From CAZGRP01 sp964527995 (lineage in GTDB: Bacteria > Zhuqueibacterota > Zhuqueibacteria > Oceanimicrobiales > CAZGRP01), in the NCBI GenBank assembly GCA_964527995.1, contig CAZGRP010000007.1, positions 59,152 through 123,151 of the forward strand: a DNA stretch of 64,000 nt, written 5' to 3'. Shown here in pieces: positions 1-9,099 of the stretch. The notes beneath the pieces were generated by a model that saw only the letters and a list, made by a program, of their open reading frames with translations, had not been told where the DNA came from and searched no databases. How positions within the stretch are numbered: position 1 is the first letter of the stretch; every line of letters begins with the position of its first letter. Position numbers and translations under genes: made by a program.

Positions 1-299
1 AAATCAGCCATATCATTCTTTACGAACTGAAGGACCCGGCGATCCGGCTCGTCACCGTCACCTCGGTGAAAGTGGCCGAGGATCTCCGCTCCGCCAGAGT
101 CTACGTCAGCGTGATGGGCAATAGCGAAGCTCGGGAGGCGAGCCTCAGCGGACTGGGTCGGGCCAGTCACTTCATCGAACAACGGCTGAGAGGTCGCACC
201 GATCTCAAGTACGCTCCACACCTCACCTTTTTCTTTGACGACACGCTGGACTACGTCGACAAGATCAACCAGCTTCTGCAGCGAATCAAGAAGAACTGA
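1..299 (+). CDS. rbfA: Ribosome-binding factor A (5' end cut by window)
   Basis: RbfA is a small KH-fold protein that binds the 30S subunit and is needed for late 16S rRNA processing and cold adaptation. The reading frame is open from base 3, so the true start lies before the window. The visible part has the family signature region beginning ISHIILYELKDPAIRLVTVT and continuing with VKVAEDLRSARVYVSVMG, and ends in a typical short basic tail (QRIKKN). It is followed 9 bases later by truB, the usual nusA-infB-rbfA-truB order. The identity rests on these motifs and on gene order. Confidence 0.93.
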   Translation, partial: ISHIILYELKDPAIRLVTVTSVKVAEDLRSARVYVSVMGNSEAREASLSGLGRASHFIEQRLRGRTDLKYAPHLTFFFDDTLDYVDKINQLLQRIKKN

Positions 300-308
300 C
301 CTGACGGG

Positions 309-1010
309 ATGACGGCAGATCGGCAGACAGTCGACCTCAGCGGATATGACTTCGAGGGCGGAGAAATTTTGAATGTCTTCAAGCCGCGGGGGTGGACCTC
401 CTTTGACGTAGTGAAAAAGGTGCGCCACCTGCTGGGCGTGAAGAAAGTGGGACACGCTGGCACCCTGGACCCCTTTGCAACAGGCGTTCTTCTGGTCTGC
501 ACCGGCAAAGCCACAAAGAAGGTTTCCACGCTGATGGCGCTGGAGAAAGAGTACGTCGGAGTGATGGAGTTGGGCAAGATGACGGACACACTCGATGTCA
601 CCGGCACCGTTGTCGAGCAAAAGCCGGTGCCTTCCGTCACCTTCGAGGAAATACGTCAGACCGTGGGGGAGTTTGTGGGTGCGATCCTTCAGGCTCCTCC
701 CGCATACTCCGCCTTGAAGGTGGGCGGCAGAAGACTTTACGAGCTGGCGCGCAAGGGTGAGGCGGTTTCGCCTGCGCCGCGCCCGGTCGAGATCTACGCC
801 ATCGACGTGTTGGATGTCACGCTGCCGGAGATCGTCATACGCGTGCGCTGCGGCAAAGGGACCTATATCCGGGCCCTGGCACGAGACATAGGTGAACGAT
901 TGGGTACAGTGGCCTACCTGCGGGCGCTCGAGCGCACCGCAGTCGGGCCCTATCGCGTTGAAGACGCCTTGCGACTGGCGGAACTTGAGGAGGCTGTTCT
1001 CGCATCGTAG
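309..1010 (+). CDS. truB: tRNA pseudouridine(55) synthase TruB
   Basis: TruB converts uridine 55 of the tRNA T-loop to pseudouridine. The 233-residue protein has the family motif GHAGTLDPFATGVLLVC with the catalytic Asp at residue 54, and the downstream APPAYSALKVGGRRLYELAR and RCGKGTYIRALARDIG segments. The length is at the short end for the family, and I see no clear C-terminal PUA domain after about residue 215. It sits between rbfA and ribF, with 2 bases to the next start, so all are likely one transcript. Confidence 0.96.
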   Translation: MTADRQTVDLSGYDFEGGEILNVFKPRGWTSFDVVKKVRHLLGVKKVGHAGTLDPFATGVLLVCTGKATKKVSTLMALEKEYVGVMELGKMTDTLDVTGTVVEQKPVPSVTFEEIRQTVGEFVGAILQAPPAYSALKVGGRRLYELARKGEAVSPAPRPVEIYAIDVLDVTLPEIVIRVRCGKGTYIRALARDIGERLGTVAYLRALERTAVGPYRVEDALRLAELEEAVLAS

Positions 1011-1012
1011 CG

Positions 1013-1960
1013 ATGGAAGTCTATTGGAACTTGGATGACGTTCAGCAGGAGGTCGGCTCTGCTCTTACCGTGGGCACATTTGACGGTGTTCATCGCGGCC
1101 ACCAGTTTATTCTAGAAGAACTAAAGCGCCAGGCGAAGCGTGTCTCGGGGCCGTCGACCGTTGTCACCTTCGAGCCCCATCCGCGCCTGGTGTTGCAGCG
1201 TGCAGACCAGCCCCCCCTGAAGATCCTGACCACCCCCGAAGAAAAAATTGACATCCTGCGCGATCTCGGCATCGACCGCCTCGTAATCATACCCTTTACG
1301 GTGGCGTTTTCCAAAACAAGCTCGATAGAATTTGTCCGCGATATCCTCTGGCGCAGGGTCGGCTTTCGCGTCTTCGTGATCGGCCATGACCACGGCTTCG
1401 GTAAGAACCGCGAGGGTGATGTCCACACACTGCGACAGCTACAAAAGGACCTCGAATTCGACGTCGTAGAGGTGCCCTCCTTTGCGGCGGAGGGAGTGGT
1501 GGTGAGCAGCAGCAAGGTCCGCCGACTTCTGCAGGAAGGGCATGTCCGTGAGGCTGCCAAGCTGCTCGGCCGTCCCTATCAGATCGCGGTCCGCGTGGTG
1601 CCTGGCGACGGCCGCGGGCGGCAGCTCGATTTTCCTACTGCGAACCTCCAGCCTCTTTCACCGCACAAATTGATTCCCCGAGATGGGGTTTATGCGGTCT
1701 TCGTTCACCTCGACGGCCGGCAGCACAGCGGCATGTTGAACATCGGTGAGCGCCCCACTTTCGGGGGCCGCCAGCGTACCATCGAGGTGCACCTGCACGA
1801 TTTCAATCGCGAAATCTATGGGATGACGCTGCGCATCGAGTTCATCGATCGAATTCGGGATGAACAACGCTTTGCCACACCGGAACGGTTGCAGGAACAG
1901 TTGCAGGAAGATCGGATCAAGACGCTGAATGTATTGAGAGAAGTTCAGACGGGAGGTTAA
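1013..1960 (+). CDS. ribF: Bifunctional riboflavin kinase / FAD synthetase RibF
   Basis: RibF phosphorylates riboflavin to FMN and adenylates FMN to FAD. The N-terminal nucleotidyltransferase domain shows [16 protein letters not shown] (residues about 20-35) and [13 protein letters not shown]. The C-terminal flavokinase domain shows [19 protein letters not shown] and [13 protein letters not shown]. At 315 residues it is full length. It lies 2 bases after truB and 4 bases before rpsO, in a translation-related operon; this ribF-rpsO adjacency is common in bacteria. Confidence 0.97.
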   Translation: MEVYWNLDDVQQEVGSALTVGTFDGVHRGHQFILEELKRQAKRVSGPSTVVTFEPHPRLVLQRADQPPLKILTTPEEKIDILRDLGIDRLVIIPFTVAFSKTSSIEFVRDILWRRVGFRVFVIGHDHGFGKNREGDVHTLRQLQKDLEFDVVEVPSFAAEGVVVSSSKVRRLLQEGHVREAAKLLGRPYQIAVRVVPGDGRGRQLDFPTANLQPLSPHKLIPRDGVYAVFVHLDGRQHSGMLNIGERPTFGGRQRTIEVHLHDFNREIYGMTLRIEFIDRIRDEQRFATPERLQEQLQEDRIKTLNVLREVQTGG

Positions 1961-1964
1961 CGAG

Positions 1965-2234
1965 ATGCCACTCACAAAGGAACAAAAGGCTGAAATCATC
2001 CAGAAATTCGGCAGCGGATCGAACGATTCGGGCAGGCCAGAAGTGCAGATTGCTCTGTTGACGCAGCGCATCAACGATCTGGCTGCCCATTTTCAGGAGC
2101 ATCCCAAGGACCATCACTCACGCCGGGGGCTGCTGCAGATGGTCGGCAAGAGACGACGACTCCTGAACTACCTGATCAAGACCGACATCCATCGGTACCG
2201 CCAGATCATCAAGGACCTGGGTATCCGCCGGTAA
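1965..2234 (+). CDS. rpsO: 30S ribosomal protein S15
   Basis: S15 is a primary 16S rRNA-binding protein of the small subunit platform. The 89-residue length is exactly that of the family, and the sequence carries [36 protein letters not shown] and the end [14 protein letters not shown], all diagnostic. The start is preceded by GGGAGGTTAACGAG, a strong ribosome binding site that overlaps the end of ribF. In most genomes pnp follows directly; here four other genes intervene. Confidence 0.98.
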   Translation: MPLTKEQKAEIIQKFGSGSNDSGRPEVQIALLTQRINDLAAHFQEHPKDHHSRRGLLQMVGKRRRLLNYLIKTDIHRYRQIIKDLGIRR

Positions 2235-2261
2235 GTGGTATTGCAGAAGGAGGAGAGCGAA

Positions 2262-3203
2262 GTGATTCAGGTTCAGCATTTGACCCGCTACTACGGCAAC
2301 ACGCCTGCGGTGCAGGATGTAACCTTCGAGGTGCGCAAAGGCGAGATCCTTGGGTTTCTGGGTCCCAACGGTGCTGGTAAGACCACCACCATGCGCATCA
2401 TCACCGGCTATATGCCTGCGACCCGAGGAACTGTCAAGGTTGCCGGCTTCGACGTCTTTGAAGACCCACTCGAGGTCAAGAAGAGGATCGGCTATCTTCC
2501 TGAGCATCCGCCCCTCTACCAGGATATGACCGTGCGCGAATATCTAGACTTCGTGGCAAAGATCAAGCAGGTCGATCCGGAGATGCGGGAACGACGTGTC
2601 GAGGAGACGATGGAGAAGGTGCACATCCGTGACCGCGCCGACCAGCTCATCCATCATCTCTCCAAGGGCTTGAAACAGCGCGTCGGCCTGGCTCAGGCGA
2701 TGATCCATGATCCGGACATCCTGATTCTGGATGAGCCGACCATCGGTCTCGACCCGAAGCAGATCATCGATGTCCGAAAGCTGATCAAGAGCCTCGGCGG
2801 TGACCACACGATCATCCTGAGCACGCACATCCTGCCGGAGGTGAGTATGACGTGCGAGCGGGTGGTCATCATCAACAAGGGGAAAGTGGTGGCCGAGGAT
2901 ACGCCCGAAGAGCTTACCGCCCGACTCAGAGGTTCCCAGCGCCTGTCGGTGGAAGTGGAGGGACCCAAAGATGAGGTGCAGGCCAAACTTTCGGCAATCG
3001 ACGGCGTCGCCAAGGTGAGCGTCGAGTCAACCAGCAACGGTCGGGCCGTCTTCATGGTCGAAAGCGCCGCCGACAAGGATGTTCGCAAGGACTTGTCGCA
3101 TACCATCGTCACGAGCGGTTGGGGCCTCTACGAGTTGCGGCCCGTCGGCGTAAGTCTCGAGGACGTCTTCCTGCAGTTGACAACGGAAGAGGAGGAGGTG
3201 TAG
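2262..3203 (+). CDS. ABC transporter ATP-binding protein (GldA-like)
   Basis: This is the ATPase of an ABC-2 type exporter. It shows Walker A GPNGAGKTT, the signature LSKGLKQRVGLAQA, Walker B ILILDEPTIGLDP and an H-loop STHIL. A GTG at 2235 also opens the frame, but the GTG at 2262 is preceded by AAGGAGGAG at 7-base spacing, so I place the start there; the protein then begins IQVQHLTRYYG. The permease and a GldG-like protein follow at once, which matches the gliding-motility GldA/GldF/GldG type of transporter. Such modules also occur in non-gliding bacteria, so motility should not be assumed. Confidence 0.93.
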   Translation: MIQVQHLTRYYGNTPAVQDVTFEVRKGEILGFLGPNGAGKTTTMRIITGYMPATRGTVKVAGFDVFEDPLEVKKRIGYLPEHPPLYQDMTVREYLDFVAKIKQVDPEMRERRVEETMEKVHIRDRADQLIHHLSKGLKQRVGLAQAMIHDPDILILDEPTIGLDPKQIIDVRKLIKSLGGDHTIILSTHILPEVSMTCERVVIINKGKVVAEDTPEELTARLRGSQRLSVEVEGPKDEVQAKLSAIDGVAKVSVESTSNGRAVFMVESAADKDVRKDLSHTIVTSGWGLYELRPVGVSLEDVFLQLTTEEEEV

Positions 3204-3207
3204 AGTC

Positions 3208-3996
3208 GTGAGAAACTATCTTGCGATCTTTCAAAAGGAGGTCAAATCCTACTTCGTGTCACCGATCGCCTACGTGGTCATTTTCCTCTTCATCCTGATC
3301 ACGGGCGTGTTCTTCTATCTCTACGTCGGTGAGTTCGCCCGAATGAGCCAGTTCGCCACTCAACAGGCATTCCGGTTCCAGGGGAACGCGCCGAACCTGA
3401 ACATCAACATGATGGCACTGCGGCCGTTGCTCCACACCATGAGCCTGTTTGCGCTTTTCTGGCTGCCGTTGGTGACGATGAGGCTGTACGCAGAGGAAAA
3501 GCGCTCGGGAACAATCGAACTGCTGAAGACCTCCCCGGTCACTGAGTGGCAGGTGATTCTGGCGAAGTTTTCCGCAGCGTTGACCGTGTTTGTGGCTATG
3601 CTGGCGTTGGGGTTCGTGTTGTTCTCGATTCTGTTCTACTACGGCAACCCCGAGTTGCCGCCTCTGCTCGTCGGCTTTCTCGGCCTGTTCCTGATCGGAG
3701 CCACCTATGTTTCCTTCGGTGTCTTCTTCTCGGCGACCACCGAGAACCAGATCGTCGCTGCGGTGGAGACCGTCGCCTTCATCCTGTTCTTCTGGGCAAT
3801 CGGATGGCTCGGGAACTATTTGAGCCCTGGCGTCTCCAAGGTCATTTCGGGGCTTTCCCTCATCGACCACTTCGAAGACTTCGCCAAAGGGGTGCTCGAT
3901 CTCAAACATGTCATCTTCTACCTCAGCTTTATCGTCATGGGCTTAACCCTGACCTACGTCACGGTTGAATCTGCGCGTTGGAGGGGTAGCGAATGA
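3208..3996 (+). CDS. ABC-2 type permease (GldF-like)
   Basis: The 262-residue integral membrane protein starts MRNYLAIFQKEVKSYFVSPIAYVV, the typical entry of GldF-type permeases, and has about six hydrophobic segments. The motif RLYAEEKRSGTIELLKTSPV (about 91-110) is the conserved ABC-2 coupling loop. The start is GTG with GGAGGAGGTG immediately upstream, inside the end of the ATPase gene. Its last codon overlaps the next gene in an ATGA, so permease and GldG-like protein are translationally coupled. Confidence 0.93.
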   Translation: MRNYLAIFQKEVKSYFVSPIAYVVIFLFILITGVFFYLYVGEFARMSQFATQQAFRFQGNAPNLNINMMALRPLLHTMSLFALFWLPLVTMRLYAEEKRSGTIELLKTSPVTEWQVILAKFSAALTVFVAMLALGFVLFSILFYYGNPELPPLLVGFLGLFLIGATYVSFGVFFSATTENQIVAAVETVAFILFFWAIGWLGNYLSPGVSKVISGLSLIDHFEDFAKGVLDLKHVIFYLSFIVMGLTLTYVTVESARWRGSE

Positions 3997-5561
3997 AAAA
4001 GCTGCTGCTGTTCTTGTGGATACCCGGCGCGACCCTGCTCTTCGCCGGCGTCGTCGCCTACTATGCGATTTCGCAACTGACAATCGTTCCAACGATACTG
4101 CTCATCGCAGGTCTCGTTTTGCTGCTGGCACAGGCCGTCGTAAGCTTCCAGGAGTTGAAGCGCTGGCTCGGAGCGCGTTCTACTCGCTTCGGAACCAATG
4201 CTGCGGTGATCGTGGTGATTGTGGCGGGCATCCTTATCATGGTCAACATGATCGCTGCCCGGCATTCCGTGCGTCTCGACACGACCGAGAACAAGCAATT
4301 CAGCCTCTCCGACCAGACCAGGAAGATCTTGCGAAGCCTGGAGGATGATCTGAACATAACGGCCTTCTACAAGGACAACACCGAAGGCCAGATGCGGGAT
4401 CTCTTGACCGAGTATGCCAGCGTTTCGCCCAAGGTGAAGTTCGAATTCGTCGATCCCGACAAGAAGCCGGCCGTGGCCCGCAACTACGGCGTCACAGCAT
4501 ACAAGACCACTATCATCGAATACCATGGCCGCACGGAGCGGATCACCACCTCGACCGAGGGCGACCTCACAAATGCCATCATCAAAGTGACGCGTGAGCG
4601 CAAGAAGAAAATCCTGTTCCTCACGGGGCACGGCGAGAAGGACATCGACAACACGGAGCGAGATGGCTTCTCAACCGCCAAACAAGCCATCGAGAAAGAG
4701 AACTACGATGTCGAAAAGGTCTTCCTGGCCGACACCACCGCATTTCCCAAGGAGGGAGATGTCTTGGTGATCGCCGGACCGCAAAAGCCGCTGCTGCCCA
4801 ACGAGATCAAGATGATCGAGTCGTTCGTGGACAAGGGCGGCAAGGTGCTCGCCCTGCTGGACCCTGGCTATAACTCCGGTCTGTCCGACTTTTTCTCCCA
4901 GTGGGGAATCGAGGTCACTGGCGACCTGGTCGTAGATGTGTCGGGCATTGGTCGCATCTTTGGTGCCGGGGCACAAATGCCGATCGTCGCCGAATACGGT
5001 AGCCATCCCATCACGGAACGTTTCGGCAACGTGATGACGGCCTACCCGCTGGCGACAGCCATCAAGATTCACAACGACAACAGCAACGGCCTCACTGTGC
5101 AAGCTCTTGCCAAGACAACGCCGCGAAGCTGGGCCGAAAAAAACGGCGTTGCCAAATTTCAGCGTCGCGAGCGCATCGAGTTCAATGCGGGCGAAGACAT
5201 CCGCGGCCCGATCGTGATAGCGGCTGTAGCGACGAAGACCATCAGCCCGACCGATGGCCAGAGCGAGAACTCCGACCACTCGAACGGCAAGAGCAAGAAT
5301 GCCCGCCTGGTGGTGTTCGGCGACTCGGACTTCGCCAGCAACAATTTCTTCAACTTCCAGGCCAACGGCGATCTCTTCATGAACGCCATCAGTTGGCTGG
5401 CAGAGGAAGAAGACCTGGTGTCGATCCGGCCGAAAAACCCGGCGGATCGGCGGCTGGTACTCACCGAGGCCCAATCCAGGCTCATCTTCATCTTCAGCGT
5501 CATCGTCCTCCCGACTCTTGTCCTGGGCATGGCGGTGACCGTGTATGTAAAGCGTCGTTGA
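3993..5561 (+). CDS. GldG-like ABC transporter auxiliary protein
   Basis: The protein has 522 residues. The N-terminus holds two hydrophobic stretches and a third segment VVIVAGILIMVNMIAARHS. A large extracytoplasmic domain follows, and then a C-terminal membrane helix (about 494-518) ending in KRR. The sequence RLDTTENKQFSLSDQTRKIL and the segment ILFLTGHGEKD are typical of the GldG / DUF4350-like family. The extracytoplasmic part resembles the IFT52/GldG fold; this is family knowledge, not something I can verify here. It overlaps the permease by 4 bases. Transported substrate unknown. Confidence 0.9.
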   Translation: MKKLLLFLWIPGATLLFAGVVAYYAISQLTIVPTILLIAGLVLLLAQAVVSFQELKRWLGARSTRFGTNAAVIVVIVAGILIMVNMIAARHSVRLDTTENKQFSLSDQTRKILRSLEDDLNITAFYKDNTEGQMRDLLTEYASVSPKVKFEFVDPDKKPAVARNYGVTAYKTTIIEYHGRTERITTSTEGDLTNAIIKVTRERKKKILFLTGHGEKDIDNTERDGFSTAKQAIEKENYDVEKVFLADTTAFPKEGDVLVIAGPQKPLLPNEIKMIESFVDKGGKVLALLDPGYNSGLSDFFSQWGIEVTGDLVVDVSGIGRIFGAGAQMPIVAEYGSHPITERFGNVMTAYPLATAIKIHNDNSNGLTVQALAKTTPRSWAEKNGVAKFQRRERIEFNAGEDIRGPIVIAAVATKTISPTDGQSENSDHSNGKSKNARLVVFGDSDFASNNFFNFQANGDLFMNAISWLAEEEDLVSIRPKNPADRRLVLTEAQSRLIFIFSVIVLPTLVLGMAVTVYVKRR

Positions 5562-5588
5562 ACGTCTCGCAGAGGAGAGGGAGAGGGC

Positions 5589-6971
5589 ATGAAGTTTAGA
5601 AATACACTGGTCCTGGCGGCCATCTTCGGGGTTCTCTTCGCGTACGTGTACTTCTATGAAATCAAAGGTGGCGAGCAGCGGAAAGAAGCCGAGCGCAAGT
5701 CGCAACTTCTTTTCGCCTCGGTGGAGAAGGATTCGATCACCCAGATTCTGTTGCAGCCAAAGGGTATCCGCCTGGAGAAGCAGGGCGACGAATGGGTGAT
5801 CACGGAACCGATTCATGCCAAGACCCAAAAGTGGTCGGTCAGCGGCATCATCAACAGCCTGACTACCGCGCGTCGCGAGCGAATCATCGCCGAAAACCCG
5901 GCGGACTATACGCCTTATGGCTTAGATCCCCCGGCAGCTACTGTGATCTTCAAACACAGCGGCCGATATGATACGCTGTACGTCGGGAACAAGAATGCCA
6001 CCGGCACCTACGCTTACGCCCGTCTGGCCACATCGCCGGAGGTGATTCTCACGTCTACGAGCATCAAATACAACGCGGAAAAGAAGCTCATGGATATCCG
6101 CAACAAGGATGCTCTGACGTATCAGACTGGCGATGTGAGCAAGATGGAGCTTCGTTACAAGGGCCGGCGTTTCATGGCCGAGAAGAGCGGGGGAAAATGG
6201 CGACTGGTTGAGCCGCTCGAGGACGAGGCCGAAACGTCCAGCATCAACAAAATCCTGAACAAAGTCCGTAACACGCGGGCCAGGAAATTTGTCGATGAGG
6301 ACCCGACGAATCTTGGAAAGTACGGTCTCAAGCGGCCGTTGGCGACGTTTTCCGTCTATCTAGTACCCAACGATGCAAAGAAGACGCTTCTCATCGGTAA
6401 GAGAACCAAAGACGGGAAGTACTATGCCAAGGACGAAGGCCGCAAGCCGGTGTTCCTGATCGATTCCACCACAGTGAAGCAGCTCAACGTCACCGCCGAC
6501 GAATTGCGAAGCAAGGACGTGGTTACCTTCACGACCACCGATGCCAATCGCCTGGAGTTGACGTACAAAGACAGGCGGCTGGTAGCGGTGAAAGACACGA
6601 CCAACACCTGGAAGATTGTTGAGCCCGAGCAGCGGCTCGCCAAGAGCTGGAAAATCGCTTCCATTTTTTCCGCACTGAACTCAGCAAAGGTTCAGAGCTT
6701 CGCACCTTTCACATTATCGAATGAACGAAGGTTTGGGTTAAAGGAACCTCAGATCCGAGCGGTTGTCAAGAAAGACGATGAAGTCCTGGCCGATCTGTCC
6801 CTGGGAAAAAAGAACAAGGGGCAGGTCTACGCCTTGCGCGCAGGTCGAAAGGCAATCCTGCTGCTGAAGGACGACATCGCCGACAAGTTGACCGTGAAGC
6901 TCGAGGACCTCGCCGAGCCGAAGACCTCAGCGGAGGAGCAAGAGACTGATGGTAAACAAAAGGGAAATTGA
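5589..6971 (+). CDS. DUF4340 domain protein of the Gld-like ABC module
   Basis: The protein of 460 residues has one N-terminal membrane segment (about residues 5-23) and a long extracytoplasmic region. This region holds three similar stretches with the pattern W.(I/L)VEP: DEWVITEP, GKWRLVEP and NTWKIVEP, each followed by a YGL(K/D)xP unit. These are the repeats of DUF4340. The ribosome binding site GAGGAGAGGGAGAGGGC precedes the ATG. It is the fourth gene of the ABC module, and its last 23 bases contain the start of pnp. Function in transport is not known. Confidence 0.88.
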   Translation: MKFRNTLVLAAIFGVLFAYVYFYEIKGGEQRKEAERKSQLLFASVEKDSITQILLQPKGIRLEKQGDEWVITEPIHAKTQKWSVSGIINSLTTARRERIIAENPADYTPYGLDPPAATVIFKHSGRYDTLYVGNKNATGTYAYARLATSPEVILTSTSIKYNAEKKLMDIRNKDALTYQTGDVSKMELRYKGRRFMAEKSGGKWRLVEPLEDEAETSSINKILNKVRNTRARKFVDEDPTNLGKYGLKRPLATFSVYLVPNDAKKTLLIGKRTKDGKYYAKDEGRKPVFLIDSTTVKQLNVTADELRSKDVVTFTTTDANRLELTYKDRRLVAVKDTTNTWKIVEPEQRLAKSWKIASIFSALNSAKVQSFAPFTLSNERRFGLKEPQIRAVVKKDDEVLADLSLGKKNKGQVYALRAGRKAILLLKDDIADKLTVKLEDLAEPKTSAEEQETDGKQKGN

Positions 6972-9096
6972 TGTCGGAGGAAGGACCTTCTCCATCGAAA
7001 CAGGACGCGTCGCACGCCAGGCGAACGGAGCGGTCTGGGTGCGCTTCGGTGATACGATCATCCTGGCAACGGCTGTCGGCGCCAAGGAACCCTCTCTGGG
7101 ACTGGGTTTCTTCCCACTGACCGTCGACTATCGCGAAAAGGCCTACGCCGCCGGGAAAATCCCCGGCGGTTTTTTCAAGCGAGAGGGTCGGCCGAGCGAA
7201 AACGAGATCATCAGCGCGCGCATTACGGATCGATCACTGAGACCACGTTTCCCCAAAGATTTTCAGAACGAGGTCCAGGTGATGATCGCGGTGCTGTCTG
7301 CGGATAAAGAGAATGATCCCGACATCATGGGCATCACCGGGGCGTCGGCGGCGCTCTGCCTGTCGGAGTTACCCTTCGATGGCCCGATTGCGGGACTGCG
7401 TGTCGGCCGCGTTGAGGGCCAATGGGTTGTCAACCCCACCTTCGAGCAAAGGGAACGAAGCGATATCGATCTGGTGATCGCTGCCTCAGAGGACTCGATC
7501 GTCATGGTTGAGGGCGAGTCGCTCGAGATCAGCGAGGCCGACATGGCTGCCGCGCTGGCCTTCGGGCATGAGAACGCGCAGCCGTTCCTGCGTATGCAGC
7601 GCGAGCTGATGGAGGAAGTCGGGAAGCCCAAGATGGAGTACACGCCTGTCCGACCGTCGGAGGAATTCGAGGCGGAGGTACGCCGGCTGGCCACGGATAA
7701 GGTTCGCGAGGCAGTGAATCTGGCGGATAAACAGGCCCGCCGCGACCGGCTCGATGAGATCGTCGACGAACTGGTCGCGGAGCTCGAAGAAAAGTACCCG
7801 GAGGAGATTTCCTTCCTCGGCTCCGTGATCCACGACATCGACAAAGAGCTGGTGCGCTCGATGATTGCCGAGGAGGGCAGGCGCCTGGACGGCCGAGGCA
7901 TTGACGAGATTCGTCCGATCACAGTCGAGGTTGGCGTGCTGCCGCGCGCTCACGGCTCGGCTCTGTTCACCCGCGGGCAAACACAGGCTCTTGCAGCCAC
8001 CACCCTTGGGACCAAGATGGATGAGCAGAAAATGGATGAGCTCGAGGGTGAGTTCTGGAAGAGCTACATGTTGCACTACAACTTCCCGCCATTCAGCGTC
8101 GGGGAGATTCGCCCGCTGCGCGGACCCGGCCGCAGAGAAATCGGCCACGGCCGCCTGGCTGAGCGCGCCTTGAAGCCGATCATCCCGAGCGAGACGATCT
8201 TTCCGTACACCATCCGGGTTGTGTCCGACATCCTCGAGTCCAACGGCTCCTCCTCGATGGCCACCGTTTGCGCCGGCTCACTGTCTCTGATGGACGCCGG
8301 GGTGCCGGTGAAAACCTCTGTCGCCGGCATCGCCATGGGCCTGATCAAAGAGGGAGACCGGTTCATCGTGCTCACCGACATCCTCGGAGACGAAGATCAC
8401 CTTGGCGACATGGACTTCAAGGTGGCCGGCACGCGGCAAGGGATCACCGCTTTCCAGATGGACATCAAGATAGCGGGCATCTCGGCCGAGGTCATGCAGG
8501 AGGCCCTGGAGCGTGCCAATCAGGCCCGCCTGTTCATTCTTGACGTGATGGATCAGGCACTGCCGGAACCGCGGCCGCACCTGTCCCCCTACGCCCCGCG
8601 CATCATCTCCTTCAAGGTTCCTGTGGAATCGATTGGCGCCGTCATCGGCCCCGGAGGCCGCATGATTCGAGACATCATCGAACGTACGGGTGCTACGATT
8701 GACATCGAAGACGACGGCACCGTGCGGATTGCGTCCGTCGATGAGTCAGCCGCAGAAAAGGCCCGCGAGATCATCGAGGGCTTGACGCAGCAGCCCGAAG
8801 TCGGCAAGGTCTACACCGGCCGGGTGAAAAAGATCACAAACTTCGGTGCCTTCGTCGAGATCCTGCCTGGCAAAGAGGGGCTTCTGCACATCTCCGAAAT
8901 CGCTCACCGACGCATCGGCAAGGTCGAAGATGTGCTGCGTGTGGGGGATGAAGTGACGGTCAAGCTCCTGAAGATCGATGAGCAAGGCAAACTGGATCTG
9001 AGCCGCAAGGCGCTGATTGAGCGCACCCCGGAAGAAATCGAACAAGACCAGCAGCGGCGCGCTCGTCCGACGCGCTTCAGCAAGGAGCGCAGGTAG
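6949..9096 (+). CDS. pnp: Polyribonucleotide nucleotidyltransferase (PNPase)
   Basis: PNPase degrades RNA 3' to 5' by phosphorolysis and is a degradosome component in many bacteria. The 715 residues show two RNase PH domains, with FFKREGRPSENEI in the first and LFTRGQTQALAATTLGT in the second. The C-terminus has a KH domain (GAVIGPGGRMIRDI) and an S1 domain (YTGRVKKITNFGAFVEILPG). The ATG lies inside the upstream DUF4340 gene, with GGAGGAG 9 bases before it. Translation may therefore depend on the ABC module being translated. Confidence 0.98.
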   Translation: MVNKREIDVGGRTFSIETGRVARQANGAVWVRFGDTIILATAVGAKEPSLGLGFFPLTVDYREKAYAAGKIPGGFFKREGRPSENEIISARITDRSLRPRFPKDFQNEVQVMIAVLSADKENDPDIMGITGASAALCLSELPFDGPIAGLRVGRVEGQWVVNPTFEQRERSDIDLVIAASEDSIVMVEGESLEISEADMAAALAFGHENAQPFLRMQRELMEEVGKPKMEYTPVRPSEEFEAEVRRLATDKVREAVNLADKQARRDRLDEIVDELVAELEEKYPEEISFLGSVIHDIDKELVRSMIAEEGRRLDGRGIDEIRPITVEVGVLPRAHGSALFTRGQTQALAATTLGTKMDEQKMDELEGEFWKSYMLHYNFPPFSVGEIRPLRGPGRREIGHGRLAERALKPIIPSETIFPYTIRVVSDILESNGSSSMATVCAGSLSLMDAGVPVKTSVAGIAMGLIKEGDRFIVLTDILGDEDHLGDMDFKVAGTRQGITAFQMDIKIAGISAEVMQEALERANQARLFILDVMDQALPEPRPHLSPYAPRIISFKVPVESIGAVIGPGGRMIRDIIERTGATIDIEDDGTVRIASVDESAAEKAREIIEGLTQQPEVGKVYTGRVKKITNFGAFVEILPGKEGLLHISEIAHRRIGKVEDVLRVGDEVTVKLLKIDEQGKLDLSRKALIERTPEEIEQDQQRRARPTRFSKERR

Positions 9097-9099
9097 GCC

